Shown: positions 31,310-42,070, numbered from the stretch's first letter. The stretch: DNA of 64,000 nt from Spinacia oleracea (GCF_020520425.1 NC_079490.1:5828001-5892000), one strand, 5' to 3'. Notes: generated by a model not told the origin, from the sequence alone. Program-made: numbers and translations.

Positions 31310-32103
31310 TGTAGACACTAAAAATTTATAATGTATTACAATTTAAATAAATTAATTATTTTGGACCGATATCATAATATTAATCCATCTTAATTAATTT
31401 AGCCCACCCAAATTAAATATCTGAATTACTCAAATACGATTTGGATCATATATTTTTGGGCTAGGTCATATTGTTAACCCGAAATAAACAAACCAAGTGG
31501 ACCAGGTTAAAGACTCTCAAGTCACAAAATGGGCCCGAGCCTAAACCTATCAAGTCCAGTAAAGAAGTTTTCATCTCCTATAAATACTTCTCGTCTACTT
31601 CAGTGGCGGGGGATCGGAAATTCATTATTCTCAAGAGTCCATAAATTCTCTGGGAATTCTCTCTGAAAGTAGTCAATAAACACATCAAATTTGTGTCGAC
31701 TGCTTAACCAAACTCAAACTTAGGTTGACATCATCAGACGATTGTCACCCTAAACTCAAACTCAGGTTGACGTCATCAGACGACTGTCACCCTAAACTCA
31801 AACTCAGGTTGACGTCATCAGACGACTGTCACCCTAAACTCAAACTCAGGTTGACGTCATCAGACGACTGTCACCCTAAACTCAAACTCAGGTTGACGTC
31901 ATCAGACGACTGTCACCCTAAAACCAAATTCAGGTGTCATACACGTGTCACCATCAGCTGCGGAACAAAATCAGAGGACTTAGTTTATTTTCTTGTAAAC
32001 TGTCAATTACAGAGATTGTACCCAAACATTCAAATATCAATAAAAATATTTTGTTACATTATTTTCTATCTTATTTTCCTAGACTAGAAAATTTGTGTAA
32101 ACA
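31310..32103 (+). repeat. 3' LTR of the Tat element
   Basis: 794 bp, same length as the 5' LTR. I saw no base difference on side-by-side reading. It includes the same five-copy 42-bp array. Confidence 0.93.
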
Positions 32104-32108
32104 GCAGT

Positions 32109-32718
32109 ATTATGTCCTTTAGAGATGGATTTTACCTATAACATTCTTTGAAGTAGTAAGTGCCACTTTTTTTTGATAGCTGGTGGATAGTTTCATTACT
32201 TGCAGACTGATTGATAATCTCAAGCATCAAATTTGTTTACCTTTTATTAAAGATGGATGTGGGTCGAGTCGGCCTGAAGTCTGGCCCGACCCGGGCACGA
32301 AAAAGCATGGTTGGCACGGGCACGAAGTCTTGGGCTTTAATTTTTTGAAAAAGCACGACAAGGCACGGTACGACAAAACACGTTAAATTTAGTAAAATTA
32401 GCCTTAGGCACGATGGTCCGACCCGACACGAAAGCATGTGGGCATGGGCCGGGTCTGGGCCATGTTTTGAACTTTTCAGCCCGGCACGATACAATGTGAG
32501 TCTGGCGTGGCCCGGCTCGGTTATGCCACGACATGTGGGCTCAGCCCGAAGCCCGACCCGGTCTGACCCATAAGGCCATAACCATCTTTACCTTTTACAC
32601 ATTACCTTTTAATTATTGTTTTTTATTTAGTTAGTTTATCTTATTTCTAAAGCGTGCTTTAAGTTGATACAAAGATTTTGAACTTCATTGTGTCAAACTT
32701 ACATTGTATTGTATGTTA
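32109..32718 (-). repeat. Inverted duplicate of the 350-600 region, right part
   Basis: The reverse complement of about 350-600 aligns: TTTAGAGATGGATTTTACCT, GAAGTAGTAAGTG, CTGGATAGTTTCATTACTT, ATAATCTCAAGCATCAAA, GTGCTTTAAGTTGATACAAA and GAACTTCATTGTGTCAAACT. The block is interrupted by the hAT MITE at 32248-32590 and abuts a Stowaway at 32719. The ~600 bp present at 600-1190 in the other copy is absent here. Confidence 0.85.
32248..32590. mobile_element. hAT-type MITE with TAAAGATGG ends, copy 2
   Basis: TIR TAAAGATGG...CCATCTTTA; flanking 8-mers CCTTTTAT (32240-32247) and CCTTTTAC (32591-32598) match at 7 of 8. It is inserted in the duplicated block. The other copy of that block (about 470-490) lacks it and shows the unoccupied site, confirming the boundaries. 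Confidence 0.87.
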
Positions 32719-33052
32719 CTCCGATCCCTTGTATTTATTTAAATGATACACTTGTCTTTTTCGTCCGTATTTATTTATAAGATACACTTGCTATTTTTAA
32801 TAATTTATCAATTCCACCATCTAATTAAATAATCTATTTAATATATTCTATGTCCCACCACCCTATTAAACAAATAATTTCATAACTATGCTCCACCCCA
32901 TCCCCTATAATGACCTGGTCCCAACTTGTTTTACTTATTAAAATATATATCTAACCCCACTTGTTTTATTACTCTGTAGTTTATTACACTCAATTCTATT
33001 TCTTAATACTTGTGTCCAACCAAGTATATCTATCAAATAAATACGAAAGGAG
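32719..33052. mobile_element. Stowaway MITE
   Basis: TA-flanked; left end CTCCGATCCCTTGTATTTAT and right end, reverse-complemented, CTCCTTTCGTATTTATTTGA are inverted repeats that continue into ATACACTTG. Confidence 0.75.
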
Positions 33053-33108
33053 TAAAAGATAACGGTATTGTTGTTTTATGTTCCATCATGGTTCCTGAAA
33101 TGTGAGAA

Positions 33109-33496
33109 TCTATACCTAGTATTTAAAAAGGAAAACCATAGGTTATTAGAAGTCATGTGGCCTCTCTCTTTTCATCCATCAATTTTTTTTTTCAATTTTT
33201 ATTTATTGTTTCTATGTTTTACAACTTCTAATGCCTCTTCCAGTCTATTTTCCTTATTCAACATGAAGTTATTAATAGTCTACTATACTTATTACTATTA
33301 TTCTCTTCCACTCCACCTCTTTAACATCTAATATTTAATCGTCATTATAATTTTTATATTTTTCCAATCTTTAAATTACATCTCTATTTAATTCATATAT
33401 TACCAAAAATCACAAGTATTCACTAATTAAAACTTCAAAAGACATTTGAACAACCAATATACAACCGCTCGTTCTTTAAACGGGCTCAAAAGCTAG
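33109..33496 (+). mobile_element. Non-autonomous Helitron, copy 2
   Basis: Starts TCTATACCTAGTATTTAAAA after an A and ends with a hairpin (GCTCGTT..AACGGGC) and CTAG before T. The interior is homologous to the minus-strand copy at 11960-12373 (for example CCACTCCACCTCTTTAACAT). Confidence 0.65.
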
Positions 33497-33814
33497 TTTC
33501 ATTAATATCAGTCAAAAAATTAAACCAGGGAATTCAGCAAAAGATCAAATCCGGAAAGTTTGTTGGGAGTAAACAATATTAATTCCCGCCAAAACTGGAA
33601 ATGACACGTGGATCGCGAAAGAAAAATAGCCGTTAATGCACTACGGAGTACTTTTATGCTTCTGATCAGTTTTATAGGGAAAGAGACAAAATTGGTGGGT
33701 ACTCGTGAGAACGTCCTGACATATATTCATATAAAATGCTTCAAAATATGACAAAGAACGGGTCCAAGTTTTTTTTTCCTCATTCTCTTTATATCAATCT
33801 GTATATTTATATGG

Positions 33815-33971
33815 GTTGATCCGTCAAAAATCGACCTAATCTGAAAATATTGAGTTTTGAATAAGATGTTTGTGATTCATAATCCGATTTTATCAGAACT
33901 TGAGCAATCTAAAAAGTAATGGGTCATCGTTTTTTACCCGACCGATTAATAGCCATTGTATTTATAGTAAT
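33815..33971. mobile_element. Fragment of a TAGACCTGTCA-family hAT element, cut by the adjacent LTR element
   Basis: CCGTCAAAAATCGACC, TAATGGGTCA and ACCGATTAATAGCCATTGTA follow the order of the complete relatives at 3551 and 49932. The sequence breaks at the GTAAT target site of the LTR element and resumes for a few bases at 36688 before a Helitron-like end. The other half was not found. Confidence 0.65.
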
Positions 33972-36682
33972 GGTTAGATTTCGTGATTTAAGGTGGAAGA
34001 AAATCATGAAGAAAAAGTAGGGAAGCCATTGAAGGAAGCTTTACTACGTGAAGAAGAAGAAAGAGAGCTAAATAAAATGTTTTTGTTTTATTATTTTCAA
34101 CTAACTAATGAATGGAAAGAGAGTAATGTATATATACAAGATACTAACAAGTATAACAAACTTGACTTGTATTCAGGAAACTATAGAACAAACTAGTCAA
34201 TTATTTGACTTGCATCTCCATATGCAAGAGGGCAATCTCCAACACCCCCCCTCAAACTGGAAATGGTTGAAAAACATTTCCAGGTTGGACTAAAGCTGTG
34301 AAATGGCACCTTTGCGACTTGCATCTCCATATGCAAGAGGGCAATCTCCAACAAAAGTTGTGAAATGGCACCTTTGCAAACTGCAGTGCACCTATCCTTG
34401 TGAGCATCCATGGACTGGAGTTGAATCTGCACTGCTCCAGCTATTAACCTTTGGACACAATCTGACTTCAACAAGAACAGCAACACAATCATCAGCATCA
34501 ACTTCCATCTTGGCATGAACCTCTTGAATATGATTCCTGATGCGACAATACTGATCTTGAACTTCAGTGAAGAAAACTTCCTTGGAGAGGGATCACTTGG
34601 TACAGTTAACAAAGCAAAGTTCCCTGATGGCTAGATGTTTTGTTTAGAATGACTAGGGATGGTATGAAAAGAATTTTGGAATGTGTTTAAAATTTTAAGG
34701 GATCATAAGAGGATATTAGAAAAGGTTCAGAGAACCAGTTTAGTGAAATAGTTCAGAGCAAAAAGAAGTTCAGAGAAATAGTTCAGAACAATATAGTTGA
34801 TTGAGAAATGGTCAAATCAACTTCAGAGAAACAATTCAGAGAAACAATTCAGAAAAACTTGGTTCAGAGAAACGATCAGAAAGAGAATCAATCTAACTGA
34901 TTTAGGTTTAGAACAAGAAATAGGGGTTTAGAGAAACAACTCAGAACAAAAACAAGGTTCAGAGAAATAGTTCAGAACAAAAGGACCTCAACCTCTGTTG
35001 GGCCAAAACAGACCAGACCTGATTTCACAGGTTCTATACACAATCTCCACATCTATTTCTAGGACAAATCCTGACCTCAATCACCAATTCAACAAGCCAT
35101 CATCCAGTAACATCAAACTGACTACCAACCAATTCAGTGACATCAACATATGAGAAACCAACCTTCATCATCATCCAATCAAAACAACACCCATTATCCA
35201 ATCTCCAGAAAACATCCAAGCAATCTCCAACACTTAAAACCATTACTCCAATTGGAAATGTCGAACAATTTCAAACAGATGAACTCAACATTGAAAACCA
35301 ATAAAAAACACTTATCAATTGCAAGCAGTCCCCAGCCAAAAAACAGAATTACCCAGATCCAAGATTAGCCAGAATCTCAAACTACAACAAGATCTTAGAA
35401 AAACATCCAAGAATTACGCACAAACACCAGAAGAATCAAATCTGATAACGCAAATGCTGCCTGGGATATAGCATTGGAGGCATGTTTACACGAAGTCCTA
35501 ACTGGATAACAAACTCTGAGGATGGGTTTTATGGTAAAGCATCTCCAAAAGATTTCAACTCCTAATTACATTCCAGAAAAGAAAGTGAACTCAATCTCAC
35601 GAATCCATCCAAAGATCGAAACAATTTTAAGCAGAACTCACTCCAGTTCTCACAAAAGAACCAACAACAACAAAATGCAATTTGAGCAAACGAAATTGGG
35701 AATTAAACCCTGGAATTTCGTCAAGAACGACGCTAAAATTGAGAAAATCACCCTCAAATTCACCAACATTCATCAAGAAACAAATTGTAATCAAATGAAT
35801 TAATCAACAAGATCAAGAAATCAAACCAAGAACTCTCCAGACAACGTGCGAATTCAAGAATCGCAATCCTCCAAGAGTTTCTTCAATGGCGGCGACGATC
35901 TTGATGATGATTATGCGCTGCTGTTTGTGAAAACGCTGTTGCGGGTAGCAGTGGAGGCGGCGGTGATGATCCATCTTCCTCCGGTTATCGTCAGCGAGGA
36001 ATATGTGATGACACGTTTTCGGTTAATTTCAGGAGTACCCAGATTCTTGAAGTAGGAGAAGCAGACGTCGAAGAAGACGACGACAAAAAAAAACTGTCAT
36101 TAAATCCAAAGCAATCGAAAACCCAGCAAAATTAAATTGGGGAAAATCGCTCAATTCTGCGATTTGGTATGAACCCTAGAAATTGGGGAAAACTCAAGAA
36201 TCAAAAATCGTTTGATTCAATGATGGAGAAGATTTGTGACGAATTTAGAAGATATTAGGGTGAATTAAATCCCTAATTCGTCGAATTTAGACCCAATTCG
36301 AGCAAAATTTCGGAGCAGGAAATTTTTGGGAAAAAGAAATTGATGAGTTGATTTGAACGAAAATATCATGCGGAATCGAAGAGCCGGGATCATTCCCGCT
36401 CTGATACCATGTTAGATTTCGTGATTTAAGGTGGAAGAAAATCATGAAGAAAAAGTAGGGAAGCCATTGAAGGAAGCTTCACTACGTGAAGAAGAAGAAA
36501 GAGAGCTAAATAAAATGTTTTTGTTTTATTATTTTCAACTAACTAATGAATGGAAAGAGAGTAATGTATATATACAAGCTACTAACAAGTATAACAAACT
36601 TGACTTGTATTCAGGAAACTATAGAACAAACTAGTCAATTATTTGACTTGCATCTCCATATGCAAGAGGGCAATCTCCAACA
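33972..36682 (-). mobile_element. Small non-autonomous LTR retrotransposon (2.7 kb), probably Copia-derived
   Basis: Two 273-bp direct repeats (33972-34244 and 36410-36682) with TGTTGGAG...CTAACA ends on the minus strand, flanked by the 5-bp target duplication GTAAT (33967-33971 and 36683-36687). On the minus strand a textbook initiator-Met primer site TGGTATCAGAGC lies right inside the 36410 LTR (36398-36409), and a polypurine run (TTTGAGGGGGGG) precedes the other LTR. The interior lacks gag and pol and is made of unrelated sequence, including a host kinase scrap at 34557-34634. LTRs differ at about three positions, suggesting an age of a few hundred thousand years (inference). It relies on other elements for movement. 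Confidence 0.85.
34557..34634 (+). pseudogene. Captured fragment of a receptor-like kinase gene (P-loop region)
   Basis: The plus-strand frame reads LNFSEENFLGEGSLGTVNKA followed by KFPDG and a stop. This matches the glycine-rich loop of plant receptor kinases, most like the STRUBBELIG-receptor family (FS-EN-IGEGSLG-VY-A-FPDG). Only about 25 residues are recognisable, with no subdomain II lysine after it, so it is a scrap carried inside the non-autonomous LTR element in the opposite direction to that element. The STRUBBELIG assignment rests on memory of the motif. Confidence 0.55.
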
Positions 36683-36695
36683 GTAATAAATAAAA

Positions 36696-36725
36696 CTAGC
36701 GTTAAATTCGTGCGATGCACGGGTG
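36696..36725 (-). mobile_element. Helitron-like 3' terminus, third example
   Basis: On the minus strand CCGTGCATCGCACGA forms a hairpin followed by ATTTAACG and CTAG, then T. The 5' end would lie to the right (beyond about 36.9 kb); I could not fix it. Confidence 0.4.
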
Positions 36726-37948
36726 AATGACAAAGTATTTTATACAACTATTTTTTGTGTGTGTCAATACTCATATATTATGTTCCATAACATCCTATCA
36801 AATTTGCTGAAAAGAAAAATCTGTCCATAAATCCGTAACTTATTTTTGTCTACAACAACAATCAATTTTTTTGTACGATATATTGTACTCCATTATATGC
36901 TATCAAATTTGTTGAAATGAAAAATCGATCCATAAATCCGTAACTTATTTTTGTTTTCGACAACCATCGATTTTAAGGGTAGCTTATAGGAGTATTACAT
37001 AATATTTTTGCACTCATAAAACAAACATGTATGTACTCATTGTTAAGCATAAAGTGAAAAGATAAGATGAAAATAATTTTAGAATGTTCTTTTTGGCTGA
37101 ATTAGAGTTTGTTGTGTAATTTGTTGGAGTATAACTTGTCTTCTCAAAGTGTTTTGCGACTAATGCTTTGTTTGACGTTTTTTATCGCAATGACATAAAG
37201 ATGTCAACGTAATTTATTAAATATAAACTCAAACATACGCTCAACAATATGATAATATTTATAGTTATGCAATTTTACAATTTATGTTCTCTTTTATATT
37301 TGGAGACGGTGGAGAATAAGAAATAATTATAGTCAACACTATGATCTTATGTATACAAGACTATCAAACAAAGACTTCCTATCTTTCAACAATTACCATG
37401 AAAATAATTTAACAAAAAAAATAATTGAGCAAAAGTTATCCAAATACCAAGCAAGTCATCATCAATTTCTCTTACCCATAGAAATACAAATCGATTATCC
37501 CAAGACCTGAAACTGTAGATGATAATCTCGTTGGAGAGATGGAGAATCCTCGGATCTCAATGAATAGAAGAAGAATAGTGGACCGACAATTTTAAGATAC
37601 GTTTTATTTTATGGATAATTAGTCCAGCCTTGTAATGATGTTGTTGTGTATGCTGCTCCTCTATATTCAGTCTGTCCAACAGTTGTTTCTCCCATTTTTT
37701 TTTAAGGTCTCAATTTCCTAGAAAATTTATACCTTAGAACTTTATTCCATTACAAAAAAGATCTGTTTTGACAAATTTTCCATAAAATTATACCTTAGAA
37801 CTTTATTTCATTACCATAGAAGATTGAAAACCCTAAATTCGAAGATATATTCTCCAAATAATACTAAATTTTAAATGCGATATTTTTCCTTGACACGCAT
37901 TTTAAAGAAGGAATTAAATAAGATAAATAGACAAATTAAATTAAGTAA
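36726..37948. other. AT-rich spacer downstream of pectinesterase A
   Basis: No gene recognised. A loosely repeated segment (TATCAAATTTG.TGAAA.GAAAAATC and ATAAATCCGTAACTTATTTTTGT) occurs twice at about 36800-36860 and 36900-36955, probably inside the Helitron-like element ending at 36696. Confidence 0.4.
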
Positions 37949-40651
37949 TCAAATTGGTTGTTTAGCAATCCACCCATCTTGGTCGATAAATGCTTGTGTA
38001 GTGTAATGTTGAAGGTCAGAGCCTTGCAACTTCTTCATCCATGGAACTCGTTTAGATGTATCTGCCCCTGGACCCGTGCAATTAACTTCTGCGTATGTAA
38101 CATCATTTCTGCAACACATTTAACACATGACAACAATTAGTTTTACAACATTATATTTGACAACAATTAGTTTTACAACATTATATTTCCCACGTACGGT
38201 ATACGTACGTGGTACATAGATATTACGGAGTATCATTAGGGGTGAGCATAACAGGTATCCTGTCAAAATTTCAAGAACTAGAATCAGAGTCCGGAGACTG
38301 TTGCAACAGGTTCCTAAAAATCGGAATTGAAACTGGAACCTATTGCAACATGTTCCTAAAAATGAGAACTGGGATATGTTGCAACATTTTTCCAAAGTGA
38401 GATTTGAATTGTTTTATATTTTGGGCATATGAATCATTTTTATTTGGTCCCGGTTACTGATTTTGGATACTCCATATTAGAATGGGTGTGTATAGGATCA
38501 CCAACTGGGTACCCATTGCAAAAATTTGAGAACCAGAACATATTCCCAATTTTGTTACTTGAAACTGAAACCTGAACAACAGGTTCCCATTCCGGAACCA
38601 CAGATTCTAACAGATTACGGTTCTAATTCAGGATAACTTGACTTTTTGCTCACCCCTAACTAGTTATAATTAATAAAGATCGAAATGAAACTAACTCGTG
38701 TCCGTGTTGTCTCCATATGTTCCATCCTCCCGGGTCTACAACATTGCTTAACTTGGAGTCGATGAATATAACCCTTGAAAATGAACCATAAGCTCGTCCT
38801 AAATCTCCATGCCCTGTTCCTGAAACCTCACATCCTCTGAACACATAACCACTCGGATCATTCGCCAATTCTCGATTTTGTGCAGTGATGAATCCTCCTC
38901 CCGTTACATTAAGGGCACATTGCTGCACCAATGACATAAACAACATTATACATAGAAAAGTCATTAATTAATATAAAGTCATACGACATATGTTATGTTC
39001 AATATTTGGTATACAATATGTGATGTGTTGATGATTTTACCTCGTATACTGATTGGCCATTGCCAAATATAAAATCCACTGCTCCTTCAATATAGCAAGA
39101 TTTGAAGTAATGACGACCTTTTTGGTCCCACAATGTATCTTGATATCCTTCGAAGCCACATGAATAAAATGCATGCTTGTCACCAAAAGATCCAAAAGCA
39201 ACACATGGGATTGGATCTGGATTCGCTACTGGTTCTTGATTCGCTACTAGTGCTCGATTATAAGAATTCTGTAACCATACATAGATATAATTTTGTTAAT
39301 GAGATCTTAATTAATACGAAGTACTTCATAATACAAAGTACGTAACCCTAGTAGTGACAAAAGAAAAAAGATGGTATCTATCATCTATGGTTCAAAATGG
39401 TAACAAAAAAAAAAAAGTTTGGTCATTTTTTACCGAACATATTAAGTTAACATGTGTCCAATTTAGGTGAAAAGAACACACGAGATATCTGATAATAATT
39501 AATTAAATGATATTTACCTTGAAGGTTATACCCTTAGCTAAAAAGTTGTCGACAGTCACAAAAAATGTAATGCTGCCCATTGTTGAATTATGAGCATCAA
39601 AGGTTATTGTTGTTGTGGATCTATCGCTTCCTTCAAGAAATATGCATTCTTTCTCGTTTATAAGAATTTTCTCTCTGCATTATTCATACAAAAAAATGTC
39701 AAAATTTATGGACTATAATTTCTCCGTTTCTTTACAGTTGTAACACTTTGCTTTTTATACTATTCGCATATTCTACTTTATTTATTTTTAATATCTTTAC
39801 GGAAGAAAAAACATACTCATATGGGATTCTGTTAGATTGTTTTAATTAATACAAAGTGTATTTTTTTTTTAATATCATTTAAAAAATAATAATACATCGA
39901 CTACTTAATGAATGATCTAAGACATATTTTGAGATGGTGAGTTCTAGGCCCAAAAAATTGCGGTTTCTTATAATCTGGATTGGATCCAAGTTTACTAAAT
40001 TCAAAAGTGCATTAAATTTTGTAGATTTTCAAGACCAAAATTTATTTCAAAACCATATTGAATTAGGCCCAAATCCAAACAAAACACAAGATATATGTGA
40101 ACATATAATGATAAATTAAGCATATTTGACTTAGGGAGTAGTTAATTACTCCCTCCGTGGCTCCGTCCCTTAATACTCGCACCATTTTGACTGGACGCGC
40201 TTGTCAATGCACAATTTTGACCACCGATATCTTTTACTACATATTATAAAACTTATAAAAATATTAATATTTTAAAAATATATATTAAGGTAAAGCCAAC
40301 AATATATTATGTACTAACATTTGTTTTCATATACCAGAAATATAATAGGGTCAAATTATATTATGTGAATAGTGCAAAAAGTCAAAACGGTGCGAGTATT
40401 AAGGCACAGAGGGAGTACTTGTAAGTTCCTGGCTTCAGTAGTATTTTGATCCACCGGTCATTCCCTGAAGGAATGTAATTTAGAGCATCTGTTACGGTGG
40501 TAAAATTTGCATCGCCAGATTGAGAAACCGTGATAGTATAAGCCACCTTTGATGGATCCGAGCTAGTTTTACATTCTACAGCATTCGACACCAAGAAACA
40601 AGTAGTTTGCAAAATGAAGCATAACACTAAAAAATGCAATAGAATTTGCAT
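37949..40651 (-). CDS. Pectin methylesterase A (five exons)
   Basis: Exons on the minus strand: 40651-40419, 39674-39518, 39268-39041, 38922-38696, 38108-37949; all junctions GT-AG and in phase, giving 334 residues. A signal peptide ([20 protein letters not shown]) is followed directly by the esterase domain with no PMEI pro-region. Family marks: [22 protein letters not shown] (catalytic Asp), [15 protein letters not shown] (second Asp), [13 protein letters not shown] (catalytic Arg), closing [12 protein letters not shown] and [10 protein letters not shown]. At the usual QAVAL position the sequence is IPCVAF, so the oxyanion-hole Gln seems replaced. The enzyme should de-esterify cell-wall homogalacturonan; it resembles chenopod pollen allergen-type PMEs (inference). 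A Stowaway MITE sits in the first donor (AA|GTA then the MITE). Intron 4 holds a TIR element. A TATA-like TATAAATATA lies about 100 bp upstream. Confidence 0.88.
38237..38658. mobile_element. hAT-like element in intron 4 of pectinesterase A
   Basis: Perfect 12-bp TIR TAGGGGTGAGCA...TGCTCACCCCTA. Subterminal GTTGCAAC/GGTTCC motifs repeat inside. No clean 8-bp duplication is visible, so the superfamily call rests on the TIR. Confidence 0.65.
40149..40415. mobile_element. Stowaway MITE inserted in the exon 1 splice donor of pectinesterase A
   Basis: TA-flanked; ends CTCCCTCCGTGGCTCCGTCC and, at the right, GGCACAGAGGGAG. The interior has the complementary pair CGCACCATTTTGAC and GTCAAAACGGTGCG. 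Its target TA is bases +2/+3 of the intron, so the donor now reads GTACTCCC instead of the GTAAGT seen in the paralogue. Confidence 0.88.
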
Positions 40652-42057
40652 ATTTTTTAGATAAAATTTGAGGGTAAATGAAAGACAAAAGGGTGAAACT
40701 TAATTGACTTTAAAAGGTGTATTTGTTTACATTAATTAGAAGCTAATTTTCATGTATATTTATACAATACGAAGTATTATTTTGACTGTATGTGAACTCG
40801 TGAAGATATAAATCATGTGTGATGCTATGTAGTGCGGAATATTTTTAAAACTTCAAGCCTAATAAGAAGTAGTAGTAGAATTTTGTTTATACACTTCCAT
40901 TTTAGTGTAATTTGACTTATTTTAGAGAATATGATCAACCTCGATCATAAAACAAATGTTGATACATTTCTGAATCGAGAAATGTAGATGATAGTAGAAT
41001 GAGATCAAGATTATTTTGTTCTATAAATTTTAACTTTTTTTAAAATAAATAAATAAACACTACAAGAAATTGTACTATTAACGATGGGAAATCCCGTCGC
41101 TAAAGGTCAATAATTGTTGATTAACGACGGGATTTTCCGTCGCGAACCCGTCATAAAAGGGGGCCGTCGTTAATGAAAAATCTCGTCGTTAACCCGTCGT
41201 AAAAGATATTTGCGACGGTTGTTCCCGTCTTTGTTAGGTTGTTATTCACGTCGTAAAAGCCCTTTTGCGATGGGATTTCTACCCGTCGTTATTAGGTTGT
41301 CATAAAAGATACAAATTTTTGTAGTGAAAAAAGGGAAACTAGTCCCATAGCTCATGTCATTGTTCTTTTCGATCAAATAATGAAACACAATTCCAATAAA
41401 ATGAGATATGATTCATATTACACAATGATAATGAGCTCTTTAAAAATTGCATTTTATTCACCTGATCTGAACTTAACTGAATTTATTAAAAGCCATTTTT
41501 TCCTGTTAAGTGTAAATAAGGTGAATAAAATGAAGCCTAATTGATAGATGTATAGTTAATGAAAATGTTGTAAATAGTTATATGCTGATTCATTGACTAT
41601 ACATCCATTCGCACCCAAAAAAAATATATATAATAAAAACAAATCTATCAATTACTACATGCAACACAAAGTAATAAAATCATAATTTCCAACATTAACA
41701 ATATTGAGAAGAAGTAAACACGAAATTAACCATTGGACGTTTTAATTAACGAATCATTAACTCAATTTAACAATAATTAATCAAGAAAGTAGAAAGAATT
41801 GAAGTTCAATTCATGGCTCTTAATTCAATTCTTTGACTATATTATTTCCTAACATTTGTTTAAGAATAAAAAAATTTAATCAATGATCATAGAGATTATT
41901 TCAACTTTCTTAATTAATTAATTAAGAAAGTTGAAAGAATTAATCCAATCGATAGCTCTTAAATTAACATGAAATTAGTCAATTCTTTGAATTTCTTTTT
42001 TCCTAACATTTAATTGTGTAAAAAATACTCCTAATTTTTTAATTAATTAGTCAATGA
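40652..42057. other. Spacer between pectinesterases A and B
   Basis: AT-rich. Holds the promoter of gene A (next to 40652), a CACTA MITE at 41058-41326, and a duplicated copy of the gene B 3' end at about 41783-41905. Nothing else recognised. Confidence 0.6.
41058..41326. mobile_element. CACTA (En/Spm-type) MITE, copy 1
   Basis: CACTACAAGAAA...TTTTTGTAGTG ends and an AAA flank on both sides. The interior repeats ACGACGGG/CCCGTCGT motifs. It has the same 269-bp length as the copy at 47964-48232. Confidence 0.88.
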
Positions 42058-42070
42058 TCATAGGGGTTGT
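41783..42070. repeat. Tandem duplication of the 3' end of pectinesterase B, with a perfect 38-bp palindrome at the junction
   Basis: About 41783-41905 and 41919-42070 share AAGAAAGT.GAAAGAATT, ATAGCTCTTAA-like text, TTTCCTAACATTT and TCAATGATCATAG in the same order; the second copy contains the real stop codon of gene B. Between them, 41899-41936 is a perfect palindrome centred on the TTAATTAATTAATTAA run with TTTCAACTTTC arms. Confidence 0.7.

Larger units (their letters stand above)
17065..32103 (+). mobile_element. 15-kb Ty3/gypsy LTR retrotransposon, Tat lineage, with an antisense PMD gene; looks whole
   Basis: Bounded by 794-bp LTRs (TGTAGACAC...GTGTAAACA) that I find identical by eye, with the 5-bp target duplication GCAGT at 17060-17064 and 32104-32108. 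Parts in order: 5' LTR, primer site, one long gag-pol frame (17908-25338), a spacer with a short duplication, an antisense gene (25762 to about 28901), a 126-bp tandem array, about 1.9 kb of noncoding DNA, polypurine tract and 3' LTR. The Tat lineage is indicated by a second, archaeal-type RNase H between the native RNase H and integrase, the large size, and the antisense extra gene. I see no breaks in gag-pol. Identical LTRs imply a very young insertion, probably within the last couple of hundred thousand years at usual plant rates (inference). Confidence 0.95.

Noticed and set aside
35150-36055. Open frames inside the small LTR element (for example near 35846)
   Set aside because: No gag, pol or other domain; they look like chance frames in the noncoding interior of a non-autonomous element.
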